A stretch of DNA of 60,843 nt from Ardenticatenia bacterium (GTDB lineage: Bacteria > Chloroflexota > Anaerolineae > 4572-78 > NAK82): the NCBI GenBank assembly GCA_003130875.1, contig QEXY01000043.1, forward strand, positions 83,141 to 143,983, read 5' to 3'. The stretch's first letter is position 1, and every line of letters starts with the position of its first letter. The translations under genes and the position numbers were made by a program. Below the pieces are notes generated by a model. That model made no database searches, was not told where the DNA came from, and saw only the letters and a list, made by a program, of their open reading frames with translations. Shown piece after piece: positions 1 through 9,236 of this stretch.

Positions 1-1
1 T

Positions 2-2266
2 ATGTACTTTATCGAGACGGGCCAGATCGAAATTCTCTCAGGAGACTCGGACGATGTGCCGCACCTCCTGGCACGCCTGATCCCAGGAGACTATTTCGGA
101 GAAATGGCACTCCTGACTGGCAAGTCTCGCACCGTGACAGCACGTGCGACAAGACACACCAGCTTGTGGGCATTGTATCGATCCGACTTCGACGCCTTGC
201 TGGTCAAATTGCCCACGCTGATGACCGCTCTGAGCCGCGCTTTGCGCGAGCGTCTCTCCCAGGCTGCCGAGACCGCACTGCCCGCTTATCTGCGTGTATT
301 GACGTTGTCTGGTGGTTTATCGCGCATCGAGCTGACGGCGCTGAACGAAAAGCTTCAGGCCCAAACTTTCCGCCGTGGTGAGATTGTCTGCACAGAAGGT
401 CACTTCAGCGATGTAATGTATTTCATTGAATCCGGCCAGGTCGAGCTGTCAGTTGGCACTCCGCGCGGAAGGAAGGTGCTACAAGTTCTCAGTGAAGGGG
501 ACTTCTTCGGCGAGGCGGTGCTCTTGAACGGGCAGCCCTATGGGGCAACAGCGCGGATGATCGCGGATGGCACGTTGTGGGCACTGCGCAAGTCGGACTT
601 TGACACCCTCCTGTTCAAGTACCCTAACTTGGCTGTGGCATTCAACCGGGTACACGATGAGCGCCAAGGCGATGCTGTGCGCAAGTCAGACAACACTTCG
701 AAAATCTCCGGCATCTCCCTTGAGAGGACAGTGCCACCCGTATCACCATCGCGCTCACCGAAGTCATCTGTGCCTGCTGTGTCGCGCCCGGCACCGTCCG
801 GTCCACCGCGCAGGACGATGACTCCACCATCTCCATCACGTCCTGCACCGGCCAGTCCACCGCGTCAGGTGGCTGTGCAACCACCGACGGCGCAATCTCT
901 CGCGCGTCCATCTCGACCGCCGGTGCCGTCATCGGATGCCCGAGCACAAGAGCGTCCTGGACGGTCGATTCAGCGGTCGCCAGATGCTCCCGACAAGATA
1001 CCAACGAGCGCACCGGTGCGCGAAGACATAAAGGTAGAACCACGCCCTCAGAAAGCGGGAAAGGTGGTGCCGTCAGCAGCACCACCTGTATCTCGCGCCT
1101 TGTCTCCTGATGCAGCAGCGTCATCAGCGCGTCCTGAGGCCGATGAGGCGCTACCTGAGAAGTCTGCAGCAGGAACTCCCCGCCCGGCCAAGCCGGTCGT
1201 GTCCTCCAACGCAAAAGATCAACCTGCCACGGCAGCTTCTGGTAAAGCCACGTCGCCGCGCCCAACAACGATGCCCGCATCGCAGAGAAGTGGTGCTGCC
1301 AAACCATCGGGCGGCGCGACGGATTCCCTCCAGCGTGCTGAGGTTGGGAAACGCAGTCGCCGTGATAGGATCAAGAGCTCTCGTCTTGGCAGGTTCATTG
1401 GGGCGTCGGCGGTCTGGTTTACGACACGCAGCCGTCGGGTGAAGGTGGGATTGCTGCTCCTTCTGCTGCTGTTTGTGTGGCTGTGTATGGTGACTCTTCC
1501 CTCTATGCTGATCCACGAACTCTCCGCCAACCTGAATGGTGGGGACGGTGCGATTGGACAGGCCTATGCTCAGAATGGCGGCGAAGGGGGTGGTATCTCC
1601 GCTGGTCTGCTGCAGAGTGCGCCGGCACAGGGTATCGCAGCGGTGTTTCCCTTCCTAGAGACCGTTACACCGACGCCGACGCACACGCCCACGCCGACTG
1701 ACACACCGACCATCACCCCGACACCCACCGGGACACTCTTGCCGACCTGGACGCCGACCCCGACCATCACGCCGACGCCCACTCGCACTCCGTCTCCCAC
1801 GCCACTACCGGCCACGCCGACACCGCGGCCCAGGGCCCGTGCTACACGTGCTCCCACGGACACTCCGACGCCACTGCCAACGCCGACACCGGATGTCGAC
1901 TACATCATTGCCAGCGTGCGCCAGCTGACACCCTGTGAAAACGAGGGCAAGCACCACATCTTCGTGCGTGTGATCGATCAGTTTGGTAACGGCATAGACG
2001 GAGTGCCGATCAAGATCTGTTGGGGGCCAAGCGATAATGACTGTGCACGTCCGCTAACGGAGACCAAATCGCGCGGCAAGGGATGGGTGGAGTTTGCGAT
2101 GTTCAAGGGCACCTACAATGTGCGTGTGGATGGTGCCAAGAGCATGGTGGCAAGTGGCATCACTCCTGATTTCCAGCTGGACGAGATGTGTCCTGAGACT
2201 GGCAATCCAGTTGCCAACTCGCGCTATCACGCTTCATTCGAGGTGATCATCCAGAAAGTGCGTTGA
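2..2266 (+). CDS. Partial cyclic-nucleotide-binding-domain membrane protein with Thr-Pro stalk
   Basis: The 5' end is outside the window: the visible protein begins inside a cNMP-binding (CRP/PKA regulatory type) domain. A first domain ends with [16 protein letters not shown] (about residues 33-48 of the visible part). A second complete domain spans about 95-215 with [16 protein letters not shown], where the phosphate-binding Arg of the family is replaced, so it may not bind nucleotide. A long Pro/Ser-rich low-complexity segment (235-450), one transmembrane helix (477-503), a Thr-Pro stalk made of TPTPT-like repeats (554-632) and a C-terminal Ig/carboxypeptidase-regulatory-like domain (635-754) follow. 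The topology suggests intracellular sensing coupled through one helix to an extracellular domain. The ligand is unknown. The stop lies 15 bp from the convergent queA stop. Confidence 0.8.
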   Translation: MYFIETGQIEILSGDSDDVPHLLARLIPGDYFGEMALLTGKSRTVTARATRHTSLWALYRSDFDALLVKLPTLMTALSRALRERLSQAAETALPAYLRVLTLSGGLSRIELTALNEKLQAQTFRRGEIVCTEGHFSDVMYFIESGQVELSVGTPRGRKVLQVLSEGDFFGEAVLLNGQPYGATARMIADGTLWALRKSDFDTLLFKYPNLAVAFNRVHDERQGDAVRKSDNTSKISGISLERTVPPVSPSRSPKSSVPAVSRPAPSGPPRRTMTPPSPSRPAPASPPRQVAVQPPTAQSLARPSRPPVPSSDARAQERPGRSIQRSPDAPDKIPTSAPVREDIKVEPRPQKAGKVVPSAAPPVSRALSPDAAASSARPEADEALPEKSAAGTPRPAKPVVSSNAKDQPATAASGKATSPRPTTMPASQRSGAAKPSGGATDSLQRAEVGKRSRRDRIKSSRLGRFIGASAVWFTTRSRRVKVGLLLLLLLFVWLCMVTLPSMLIHELSANLNGGDGAIGQAYAQNGGEGGGISAGLLQSAPAQGIAAVFPFLETVTPTPTHTPTPTDTPTITPTPTGTLLPTWTPTPTITPTPTRTPSPTPLPATPTPRPRARATRAPTDTPTPLPTPTPDVDYIIASVRQLTPCENEGKHHIFVRVIDQFGNGIDGVPIKICWGPSDNDCARPLTETKSRGKGWVEFAMFKGTYNVRVDGAKSMVASGITPDFQLDEMCPETGNPVANSRYHASFEVIIQKVR

Positions 2267-2281
2267 GCGCTGTGCGGTCAG

Positions 2282-3382
2282 TCATAAAATCAACATAGCG
2301 TCTCCGAAGGAATAGAATCGGTATCCCTCGACGATAGCAACCTGGTAAGCGCGGCGTGTCAGCTCATATCCGGCGAAAGCGCTCACCAACATGAGCAAGC
2401 TGGAGCGCGGGAGATGGAAATTGGTGATCAAGGCATCCACAGCACGGAACCGGAAACCAGGGTAGATGAACAAGTCCGTAGGGCCTTCGAACGCTGTAAT
2501 CGGATGCCAGCTGATACCTGGATGAGCCTCAGAAAGCCCCTCATTCTGAGCACCGACGTTTTGCAGCGGAGCGGTGATCCCGGCAGCATGTAGTGCAGCG
2601 GTCTCTAACGTGCGCACAGCCGTGGTGCCCACCGCAATGACCCGCCCCCCTTCGAGGCGCGCCTGGTTGATCAGCTGAGCTGTCTCGGGGGATATACTTG
2701 CCCACTCGGAATGAAGGGTGTGCTCGGCCACGTATTCGGTAGTCACCGGTTTAAACGTGTCAATCCCGATATGCAAGGTGACGCGTGCTAGGAGCACTCC
2801 CTGGGCACGAAGCGTCGCGAGTAATTCAGGTGTGAAGTGCAAACCAGCAGTGGGCGCTGCTGCAGATCCCTCGACGCGGGCGTACACCGTTTGATAGCGC
2901 TCGGGATCCTGGAGTGGTTGCTGGATATAAGGTGGCAATGGTGTATGGCCTAGATCTCGCAGCAATGGCCCTATCGGTGTGTCAAACTCCAGGACGCGCC
3001 GCGGACCTTCTAGCTCCTCTGCGACCTGTGCTTCCAGGTGGATGTTCCCTCTTTGGATCAGCAGACGTCCACCCTTCCGAATGCGCTTGCCACCCACAAG
3101 CGCTTCCCAACGTGTCCCGTCCAGCTGTCGTAGCAGCAGAATCTCCACCTGTCCACCGCTCGGCTTGTGTGCGAAAAGGCGTGCCGGGATCACACGGCTG
3201 TCATTGATCACCAACACATCCCCTGGCCTCAAATAGTGCGGCAGGTCGCGAAAGATGCGATGCTCGAATCGCCCACCCTTGCGATGCACGACCATGAGCC
3301 GGGCGGCATCGCGCGGCTCAATCGGGGTTTGCGCGATGCGCTCGGGTGGCAGCTCATAGTCGAAATCGCTGGTCTTCCACAT
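2282..3382 (-). CDS. queA: S-adenosylmethionine:tRNA ribosyltransferase-isomerase
   Basis: QueA transfers and isomerises the ribose of S-adenosylmethionine onto 7-aminomethyl-7-deazaguanine in tRNA, giving epoxyqueuosine in the cytoplasmic queuosine pathway. The protein begins MWKTSDFDYELPPERIAQ and continues with EPRDAARLMV, the diagnostic N-terminus of the family. It also has the family signature AAPTAGLHFT in the middle and ITNFHLPRSSLLMLVSAFAG near the C-terminus. I chose the ATG at 3382 because homologues start just before SDFDYELP and a GGAGAGA Shine-Dalgarno sits 3-4 nt upstream. In-frame ATGs at 3394 and 3421 are alternatives that would add up to 13 residues. Length (366 aa) is normal. 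No other queuosine gene is in the window. It is transcribed divergently from the histidine kinase. Confidence 0.95.
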   Translation of the reverse strand: MWKTSDFDYELPPERIAQTPIEPRDAARLMVVHRKGGRFEHRIFRDLPHYLRPGDVLVINDSRVIPARLFAHKPSGGQVEILLLRQLDGTRWEALVGGKRIRKGGRLLIQRGNIHLEAQVAEELEGPRRVLEFDTPIGPLLRDLGHTPLPPYIQQPLQDPERYQTVYARVEGSAAAPTAGLHFTPELLATLRAQGVLLARVTLHIGIDTFKPVTTEYVAEHTLHSEWASISPETAQLINQARLEGGRVIAVGTTAVRTLETAALHAAGITAPLQNVGAQNEGLSEAHPGISWHPITAFEGPTDLFIYPGFRFRAVDALITNFHLPRSSLLMLVSAFAGYELTRRAYQVAIVEGYRFYSFGDAMLIL

Positions 3383-3519
3383 CTTTCTCTCCATCTTGTA
3401 CAGACCTCTAAACCACCTCATAGAAAGATCTTACCATAAAATAACTTACGCTACCAATTCGCTTCGACCTACTACTAAATATACCCTTCAGAATGGTGTT
3501 AAAATACACCTAAGGGGTA

Positions 3520-3548
3520 TTTACAGGGTTGACATGGAATGATATGAT
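3520..3548 (+). promoter_or_regulatory. Sigma70-type promoter of the sensor kinase operon, possibly leaderless
   Basis: TTTACA at 3520-3525, a 17-bp spacer and TATGAT at 3543-3548. The ATG at 3555 follows the -10 box by exactly 6 nt, so the transcript is expected to begin at or next to this codon. A separate TTGACA at 3529-3534 has no -10 at a usable distance. Confidence 0.6.
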
Positions 3549-3554
3549 AGACTT

Positions 3555-6458
3555 ATGAAAGGTGTGCCAATGAGCAAACCACAAAGAGGCGCATTGGCGC
3601 AAGCACCTCGCCCGGGGCTGAGCCAGTTGGGTCTCCAATTTGGACTCGGCACCCGCGTGTTGAGCCCGGCTGGTTATCTCGTAGCTCGCTATTTTCGTTC
3701 GTTCATTGCTCTCTTTATTGTGCTCATTCTGTGGTTCTCTCTTGCTCCATATTGGCCTCATGCGCTCGTCTTGACGCCGATCAGCCTGTATGTGATGTAT
3801 TTTATCCTGCGCCAGGTGGTGTTCTCACGCCGGGAGAAGCGTTTTTATCATCCTTGGGTCCAGTTCGCGCGCGCACAGCTTAGCATCCTGGGCGTATTTG
3901 TGTTGTCATTGATCTTAGCGCGCCAGGGCATCCGTAATGAGCTATGGCTGCTCTACATCCCCAGTCTGTTGATCATCAGCCGCCATAATCCCACCTGGAC
4001 CTATGTGGCCAGTGTGTTAGAGTGTTGCGCCTTTTTATTGGTTTTGGAAGGACAGTGGGATGCGGTGGGCGTAGAGGCGGGTGCTCTTCAGCTCACAGGC
4101 GTGCCTCCCTGGCTGGTAGCGCGTTCCTTGGGTCTTGTGCTCATCGCTTTTATTTTGCATTACTTGATGCGCTTGTTCGACACCCGTGATTCCCTGGTGC
4201 AGATGGCACAGGCGGCCGAGCGTTTGATGGGCAGCTGCGACGTCAGAGGACAGCATTTGGATACAGACTGCCAGGCAGCTTTTCAAGAGTTTATGAGCAT
4301 ATTGCGGGCGTTGCGCTGTGGGATCATTGCCTATGATAGTAGTGCCCAACGTTTGATCACCCTGGGTGAGTTTCATAATGCCCAGCATGCGCTGGACTCA
4401 GAGGATGAAACTCTGCGGAAGGAAACATATTCAATAGAGCACCCTATGGGCGAGGTAGTGCGCTCGCGTCGTCCTCGGGTTTTGCAGTCCGATCGCTACC
4501 CGTTTGCCAGACATTGGGGGTTTGCAGAACGCTTCAGGCAGGAACCCGTGATCTTATGTCCTCTGCCCAGTGATACCTTTCAGCGCTTGGCTGTGCCGAT
4601 CCTGGACTCCGGAGCGCAGGAAGCGAAGGTGCTCGGCATTCTCTATTTCGATTTCGCCCAGCGCGCTGCTCCACCCGTCTATCAGCTGCGTGGCTACTTC
4701 GAGGGCATCCAGGCCATTGCCGGCCGACTCGTACCTGTTTTGCGGCAACATCGCACCCAATGTGAGCTGGAGAGGCAGTTGAGCATCATCAGCAACCAAG
4801 TGGCCATCGATCCCGCTCTGGATGTCGTTCTGGACTTTGCCCTGGACGCGGTCGTGGACAAGCTGGGGTTCGACTTCGGCTTGATCTCTTTGGTGGACCT
4901 AGACCGCCGCGTCATCCGCGGGGCCAGGGGACGTAATATCCCCCCAGGATGGATTGAGATGGTGGTGCACTCGCTGGACAGTCACGATATCCAGGCTGAT
5001 ATCGTGCGTTCCGGGAAACAGGAGGTGTTGCGCGGCTGGGATCCGCGCTTCCATCCAGAGATCTGGGAGCGATATGAGCACAGTCGCATGATCCGCGTGT
5101 TCACACCGATTGCCGGGCAGGGACTTGCCGGAGAACGGCTGGTTGTCGGCACGATTGAGGCGGGCTATCGCGATGCCAGTCGACGTACCATCGAGCCTGA
5201 GCAATGTCACATGCTGAGCATATTAGCACAGCGCATATTTACCCCTATTTACCATGCTCAGCTGCTCGAGCGTGCTCGGCACCGGGAAGAGAGCTTGCGC
5301 ACACTGCAGGAATGGGGCACTGCATTGGCATTGGTGCGTCGACACCAGAAAGAGGCGATCGATGTAGTGGGCAATGCACTGCTGGACAAGCTCGGCGCCG
5401 ACCTGGTGATCCTGTATCGTTACGCTCGCCGCACGCATAAGCTCTATTTTCAGGGGATCTATGGGGAGGTCAGAGGCAATCGGGATGCGCTCAACCCTCC
5501 TTCACCAGATTATGGCATCATCGCACACATCATGTCCACAAGACGAGCTTACTATCAATCCGAGGTAGCGTCGGACCCGTTACTGGTTAGCAGTGCCCGA
5601 TCCGCTGCGGGTGCACACCCCGGAAGTTATCACACGTTCAGCGAACGTCAGGGAATTGTCTCATTCGCCGGCTTACCCATGTGTACAGAAGAGAACGGGA
5701 ATATCGTGGGTGTTCTGTGTGCCAATTACCGACAGCCCAAGACATTCACCGAGGAGGACAAGCTGGCTTTGGAACTTGCGGCGCGCTTCGGGGCAGTGGC
5801 ATTGCACAATGCCGGCTTGATTGAGCTGGCCGAAGAAGAAATCCGCGACCGGGAACGGCGCGACCTTGCCCTGCGCTTGCACGACACATTGAGCTCCACT
5901 TTGCCTGCCATCCGCAACTTCTCTGAAGCAGCGCGCGACTATCTGGCCCAAGGCAACCATGACAAGGCAAACGAATTGTTACAACGGCTGGAGCAGGAAG
6001 TGCTGCAAGCGCAACAAGAGATAGACTTGGTGGTCTTTTCCTGCCGCGCCGGCCCTCACTCCGGAGGTGACCTGCGCGAGGGAATGTGCCAGATTACTAA
6101 GGAAGCGCAAGGGCGCTTTGGCTTGCAAATCTCTCTCGAAGTCCAGTTGTTGCCCGCTCAGTCAATCTCAGTCTCTACCACCGAGACGCTGTTGCGCGTT
6201 TATCGGGAGGCGGTCGCGAACATTGTCGAGCATGCGAACACCCGCGATGTGGAGGTACACGTAGTTGGAGCCACGGACCGCATTGCGATGTGTATCAAAG
6301 ATAATGGGTGCGGTTTCGATCCACAGGAAGCGCACCCCAGGTACAGTGGACTGAACATGATCCGTGAACAGGTGGAACAGCAAGGAGGTCGTCTGCGCGT
6401 TGACAGTCACCCTGGTCGGGGGACCACTTTGGTGGTTGAGATCCCGCTTTGCTCTTAG
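3555..6458 (+). CDS. Membrane GAF-domain sensor histidine kinase (NarL/DegS type)
   Basis: An N-terminal block of roughly six hydrophobic segments (about 45-208) has almost no extracytoplasmic loop. Three GAF-like domains follow (about 225-400, 410-565, 575-755), then a HisKA_3 dimerisation helix with the phospho-acceptor His776 in RDLALRLHDTL. The C-terminal HATPase_c domain has the N-box around Asn889 (EAVANIVEHA), the G1 motif DNGCGF at 916 and the late GRGTT motif. This is the kinase type that partners LuxR-family regulators, and such a gene lies 60 bp downstream. Start: ATG 3555 sits 6 nt after a -10 box (leaderless model). An alternative ATG at 3570 has AAAGGTG five nt upstream and would give MSKPQRG. 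Both fit one transcription start. The signal is unknown. GAF domains suggest a small molecule, redox or light cue. Confidence 0.9.
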   Translation: MKGVPMSKPQRGALAQAPRPGLSQLGLQFGLGTRVLSPAGYLVARYFRSFIALFIVLILWFSLAPYWPHALVLTPISLYVMYFILRQVVFSRREKRFYHPWVQFARAQLSILGVFVLSLILARQGIRNELWLLYIPSLLIISRHNPTWTYVASVLECCAFLLVLEGQWDAVGVEAGALQLTGVPPWLVARSLGLVLIAFILHYLMRLFDTRDSLVQMAQAAERLMGSCDVRGQHLDTDCQAAFQEFMSILRALRCGIIAYDSSAQRLITLGEFHNAQHALDSEDETLRKETYSIEHPMGEVVRSRRPRVLQSDRYPFARHWGFAERFRQEPVILCPLPSDTFQRLAVPILDSGAQEAKVLGILYFDFAQRAAPPVYQLRGYFEGIQAIAGRLVPVLRQHRTQCELERQLSIISNQVAIDPALDVVLDFALDAVVDKLGFDFGLISLVDLDRRVIRGARGRNIPPGWIEMVVHSLDSHDIQADIVRSGKQEVLRGWDPRFHPEIWERYEHSRMIRVFTPIAGQGLAGERLVVGTIEAGYRDASRRTIEPEQCHMLSILAQRIFTPIYHAQLLERARHREESLRTLQEWGTALALVRRHQKEAIDVVGNALLDKLGADLVILYRYARRTHKLYFQGIYGEVRGNRDALNPPSPDYGIIAHIMSTRRAYYQSEVASDPLLVSSARSAAGAHPGSYHTFSERQGIVSFAGLPMCTEENGNIVGVLCANYRQPKTFTEEDKLALELAARFGAVALHNAGLIELAEEEIRDRERRDLALRLHDTLSSTLPAIRNFSEAARDYLAQGNHDKANELLQRLEQEVLQAQQEIDLVVFSCRAGPHSGGDLREGMCQITKEAQGRFGLQISLEVQLLPAQSISVSTTETLLRVYREAVANIVEHANTRDVEVHVVGATDRIAMCIKDNGCGFDPQEAHPRYSGLNMIREQVEQQGGRLRVDSHPGRGTTLVVEIPLCS

Positions 6459-6518
6459 TCGGACAATGCTCATCTGCTGGATGATAACAGCCATAAGTTT
6501 CTTGGAAAGGAGAGGTAG

Positions 6519-7241
6519 GTGGTGGGGAGAAGTGGGCGACAAAGCACGTGGGGAGAGGACGAACGCATTTCAGTGCTTTTAGTGGATGACCATCAGAGCT
6601 TCTTGGATGGGATGGTAGCGCGCCTAGAGGCACAGTCTGGTGAATTCCGCGTGGTCGGAGCGGTAAAATCTGTCAGGGAGGCATTACAGATTGTGGCTGA
6701 ATCCCCTCCTGATGTTGCATTGCTGGATTTGAAAGTGTTCTCAGGGCAAAGGCTTGTTGAGGAGCCAAGGATCGAGGCGGGGTTGGAAGCGGTTCGAGCC
6801 ATGCGCCAGCTGAGCCCGTCCACCAAGATTGTGGTGCTCAGTGCCTATCACCGACCCGAGTATGTGGCGCGAGCGATGGAGTACGGTGCAATAGGATATG
6901 TGTTGAAGAGCCGCTCTAGCGACGAGGTGCTGGAAAGTGTCCGGCAAGCTCATGCCGGTCAGGTTTCGCTTCATCCCGAGATTGCTCAGGAGCTGCTCAA
7001 GTATTTGCAAGGAGCGGAGGAAACTGAAGATAAGGTAGACCCCCTCACCCCACGCGAACGTGAAGTGTTGCAGCTCATTGCGGATGGCAAGACCAACCAG
7101 GAAATCGCTAATGAACTGCAAATCTCCCTGGGCACAGTGAAGAAACATATCACCAACATATTTGACAAGCTGCATCTGCGCAGTCGTGTCGAGGCAGCCC
7201 TCTATTGGCGCTCCCATAAGCATATCGAGCTTCCTGAGTAA
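6519..7241 (+). CDS. NarL/FixJ-family response regulator with LuxR-type HTH
   Basis: The receiver domain (about 17-140) shows the acidic pair Asp23-Asp24, phospho-acceptor Asp70 in DVALLDLKVF, the conserved Ser108 and Lys130. The LuxR/GerE DNA-binding domain (about 174-235) carries LTPREREVLQLIADGKTNQE and the recognition helix IANELQISLGTVKKHITN. It begins with GTG behind a strong AGGAGAGG Shine-Dalgarno. It follows the GAF kinase by 60 bp and is very likely its cognate output. Odd feature: about ten extra residues (SGQRLVEEPRI region, 75-87) lie in the loop after the phosphorylation site, where typical members read straight into MPGMDG. Target genes are unknown. Confidence 0.93.
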   Translation: MVGRSGRQSTWGEDERISVLLVDDHQSFLDGMVARLEAQSGEFRVVGAVKSVREALQIVAESPPDVALLDLKVFSGQRLVEEPRIEAGLEAVRAMRQLSPSTKIVVLSAYHRPEYVARAMEYGAIGYVLKSRSSDEVLESVRQAHAGQVSLHPEIAQELLKYLQGAEETEDKVDPLTPREREVLQLIADGKTNQEIANELQISLGTVKKHITNIFDKLHLRSRVEAALYWRSHKHIELPE

Positions 7242-7395
7242 GCTCCACCTCAGTAGTAGTGTTCCCTTGGTACAAATACATCTTTGGGTTGAGACACCTC
7301 TCTATCCTTTTGCGCTGCCGAAATACAACCCGGGTGCGTTACCCGGACCCGAGAACTCTGTTATCATAATTGAGGAAACTATTACAGGAGGATAA

Positions 7396-7623
7396 GATGC
7401 CTGAACTCGCTGGGCTCAGTCATGTTAGTTGGATGGATTATTGTCGGACAAAAATCAGGGTTGGCAAGAAGAAACAGGAGGCCTGTCATGACCCCCAATG
7501 CAACATTTGGGTCAAGTGCCGAATGGCAATGTATCATATTTCTGGTCGGGATCATTATAGGCATTCTGATCGGTTCCAGCATTTTGCGTCCCCCTATGTT
7601 CTTCCGCTAAAGCTCAGAAGGTG
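7396..7623 (+). CDS. Small hypothetical ORF (75 aa), overlaps the next small ORF
   Basis: ATG at 7396 is preceded by AGGAGG with a 5-nt spacer, a strong ribosome binding site. The product would be a basic, Cys/His-containing 75-aa protein with no family I recognise. It overlaps, in another frame, a second small ORF with an equally strong site. Only one may be real, or the two may be translationally linked. Confidence 0.3.
7488..7610 (+). CDS. Small single-TM protein (40 aa)
   Basis: ATG at 7488 is preceded by CAGGAGG with a 6-nt spacer. The predicted 40-aa product is a short polar N-terminus, one hydrophobic helix (CIIFLVGIIIGILIGSSI) and a short tail RPPMFFR. This composition looks like a genuine small membrane protein rather than noise. 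It is downstream of the two-component regulator and may be a target or an accessory of the kinase. Function unknown. Confidence 0.45.
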   Translation: MTPNATFGSSAEWQCIIFLVGIIIGILIGSSILRPPMFFR

Positions 7624-7651
7624 AAATCAGAGGTGTTATGATGAACCCATC

Positions 7652-7674
7652 TTGGAGTGGTGATTCCACTCCAA
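7652..7674. other. Perfect 9-bp inverted repeat between convergent genes
   Basis: TTGGAGTGG, five-nt loop, CCACTCCAA. It sits between the small plus-strand ORFs and the end of the minus-strand glycosyltransferase operon. No T run follows on either strand, so it is a weak terminator candidate. Upstream, 7242-7395 holds only a CCGGGT/ACCCGG hairpin at 7330-7346. Confidence 0.4.
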
Positions 7675-7709
7675 AACGGCACACCGTACAGGGCATTGGT
7701 AGGATAGCG

Positions 7710-9170
7710 TTAGTCTGCAGCTGTCCTGTGGATCAGCTGCGCGGTTGCTACACCCAGCCCCATCGTGACCCAGAACAGGGCGACCAGGTGGATAAAATTG
7801 ATGTTGAAGAAGAAATGATCAAAAATCCCACTGACCAGCGCTCCGGCCAGCGCTGCGATACAGGCCAGCAGATACCCCTCGCTTTCCCCACCGCGCGGCG
7901 CACGCCTTAGCGCCTGCAATGTCACAACAAAATAAACAAACACGACGAGCAGAAAGAGGAACAAGCCCACCAAACCTATCTGCTCAGCAATGAGCAGATA
8001 CAGGCTGGATACCCCCAGATAAAGGTCAATGTCGGGCGTGCCGGTGAAGCCTACTCCCATTAGGGGATAGCGGCTGATCAAGATGAGGGCATCTTTGTAC
8101 TCGCCAAAGCGCATCTGGGTAGCCAGGTCTTCTCCGCGCAGCCCCTCCCACAGGCGGGTGACGTATATCTGGGTGAACGGCAGGATCAGGAACAGGATGG
8201 CCAGTGCGACCAATAAGACCATGAGCTTGCGATAACGCAGGATACTCACCAGGGTAAGTGCCAGCACCAATCCCACCATGGAACCCCGAGAGAAGGTCAA
8301 CAGGAGGCAAAGCGCGCTCAGTCCAGCGCACGGCACCAGCCACAGACGAGACAGTACGGGCCGGGCAGCAAACAGCTGCACCACCGCTACGGCGGTCACG
8401 ATAACGAGCAACCCACCCAGCGCGTTGGGGTCGATCGAGGTGCCGATCGCGCGCATAGGCTGGCTGGGGTCGTCTTCCACATAACGCAGGATGCCCGGGC
8501 CGGATGGATAGTTAAATACGGCCAGCTTGGAAAGGATGTCCACCGTCCACGTTTCGGGCAACACATAGAATAACACGCCTAATGCACCGCCGAGGCCACC
8601 GGCGATGATGAGCGTAGCTATAACGCGGCGCAGCGCACCCAAGTCGCGCACTTGATACACCACGACAAAGAAAAGCAGAATAGACAGTAGAACCTCGACA
8701 AAACGGCGCAATACGGTCACACTAAGCGGTGCATGGGCCAAACCGGCCACGAAGGTGACCAGATTCCACAGGAGAAAAGCGAGGATAGGGATACCTAAAC
8801 TGGAAGGCTCAAAAGCGGTACGCGGTTCCCAAGCCCGCGTGCGCAGCAAAGAAGTGATAAACACAGCCAGCAATGCTAGGTCGATAAAGGTTGGGCGGAA
8901 GCCGATCTCCAGTGGCAGAGCCGCATAAGGCAAGAGGCAGATCAGCGCTAATAGCAGGGGTAATCCCCAACGGTCGGAGCGCAGCAAAATTGCTGCGACA
9001 CTCAGCACACCCAACAGTCCTAACGCCGGCAGGGCACCCAGCCCACCGATCAGCGCGCCCACGACGGCGCCAGCCAGCAATGCGACACCTAATGCGCTGC
9101 CGAGGGCAAGGCGCGGATCGCCGGAAGCAAGCCATGTGCGCAGCCGGTCTATGGTGGTATCGTGAATCAT
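7710..9170 (-). CDS. O-antigen ligase-like membrane protein (Wzy_C/WaaL superfamily)
   Basis: A 486-aa protein with about twelve hydrophobic segments. The Wzy_C-type region (about 250-400) contains LLTFSRGSMVGLVLAL near residue 300, matching the conserved SRG of O-antigen ligases and polymerases, followed by a large extracytoplasmic loop with RFGEYKDALILISRYPLMGVG. Such enzymes polymerise or transfer lipid-linked glycans on the outer face of the cytoplasmic membrane. It is the last gene of the minus-strand glycosyltransferase operon, 66 bp after the previous gene, with its own strong AAAGGGAGAG ribosome binding site. This supports a role for the cluster in building an exported glycan. Substrate unknown. 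Confidence 0.82.
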   Translation of the reverse strand: MIHDTTIDRLRTWLASGDPRLALGSALGVALLAGAVVGALIGGLGALPALGLLGVLSVAAILLRSDRWGLPLLLALICLLPYAALPLEIGFRPTFIDLALLAVFITSLLRTRAWEPRTAFEPSSLGIPILAFLLWNLVTFVAGLAHAPLSVTVLRRFVEVLLSILLFFVVVYQVRDLGALRRVIATLIIAGGLGGALGVLFYVLPETWTVDILSKLAVFNYPSGPGILRYVEDDPSQPMRAIGTSIDPNALGGLLVIVTAVAVVQLFAARPVLSRLWLVPCAGLSALCLLLTFSRGSMVGLVLALTLVSILRYRKLMVLLVALAILFLILPFTQIYVTRLWEGLRGEDLATQMRFGEYKDALILISRYPLMGVGFTGTPDIDLYLGVSSLYLLIAEQIGLVGLFLFLLVVFVYFVVTLQALRRAPRGGESEGYLLACIAALAGALVSGIFDHFFFNINFIHLVALFWVTMGLGVATAQLIHRTAAD

Positions 9171-9236
9171 GCTCTCCCTTTTACTCCGACACCGCGCTAC
9201 CGCAAAAGCGGAGCTTCACTCCTCAGCAGGTCAGCA

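Noticed and set aside
1660-1900. Tandem DNA repeat in the first gene
   Set aside because: It encodes the Thr-Pro stalk. The repetition is explained by the protein sequence.
3529-3534. Perfect TTGACA as -35 for the kinase gene
   Set aside because: No -10 at 15-19 bp. TTTACA at 3520 with TATGAT fits better.
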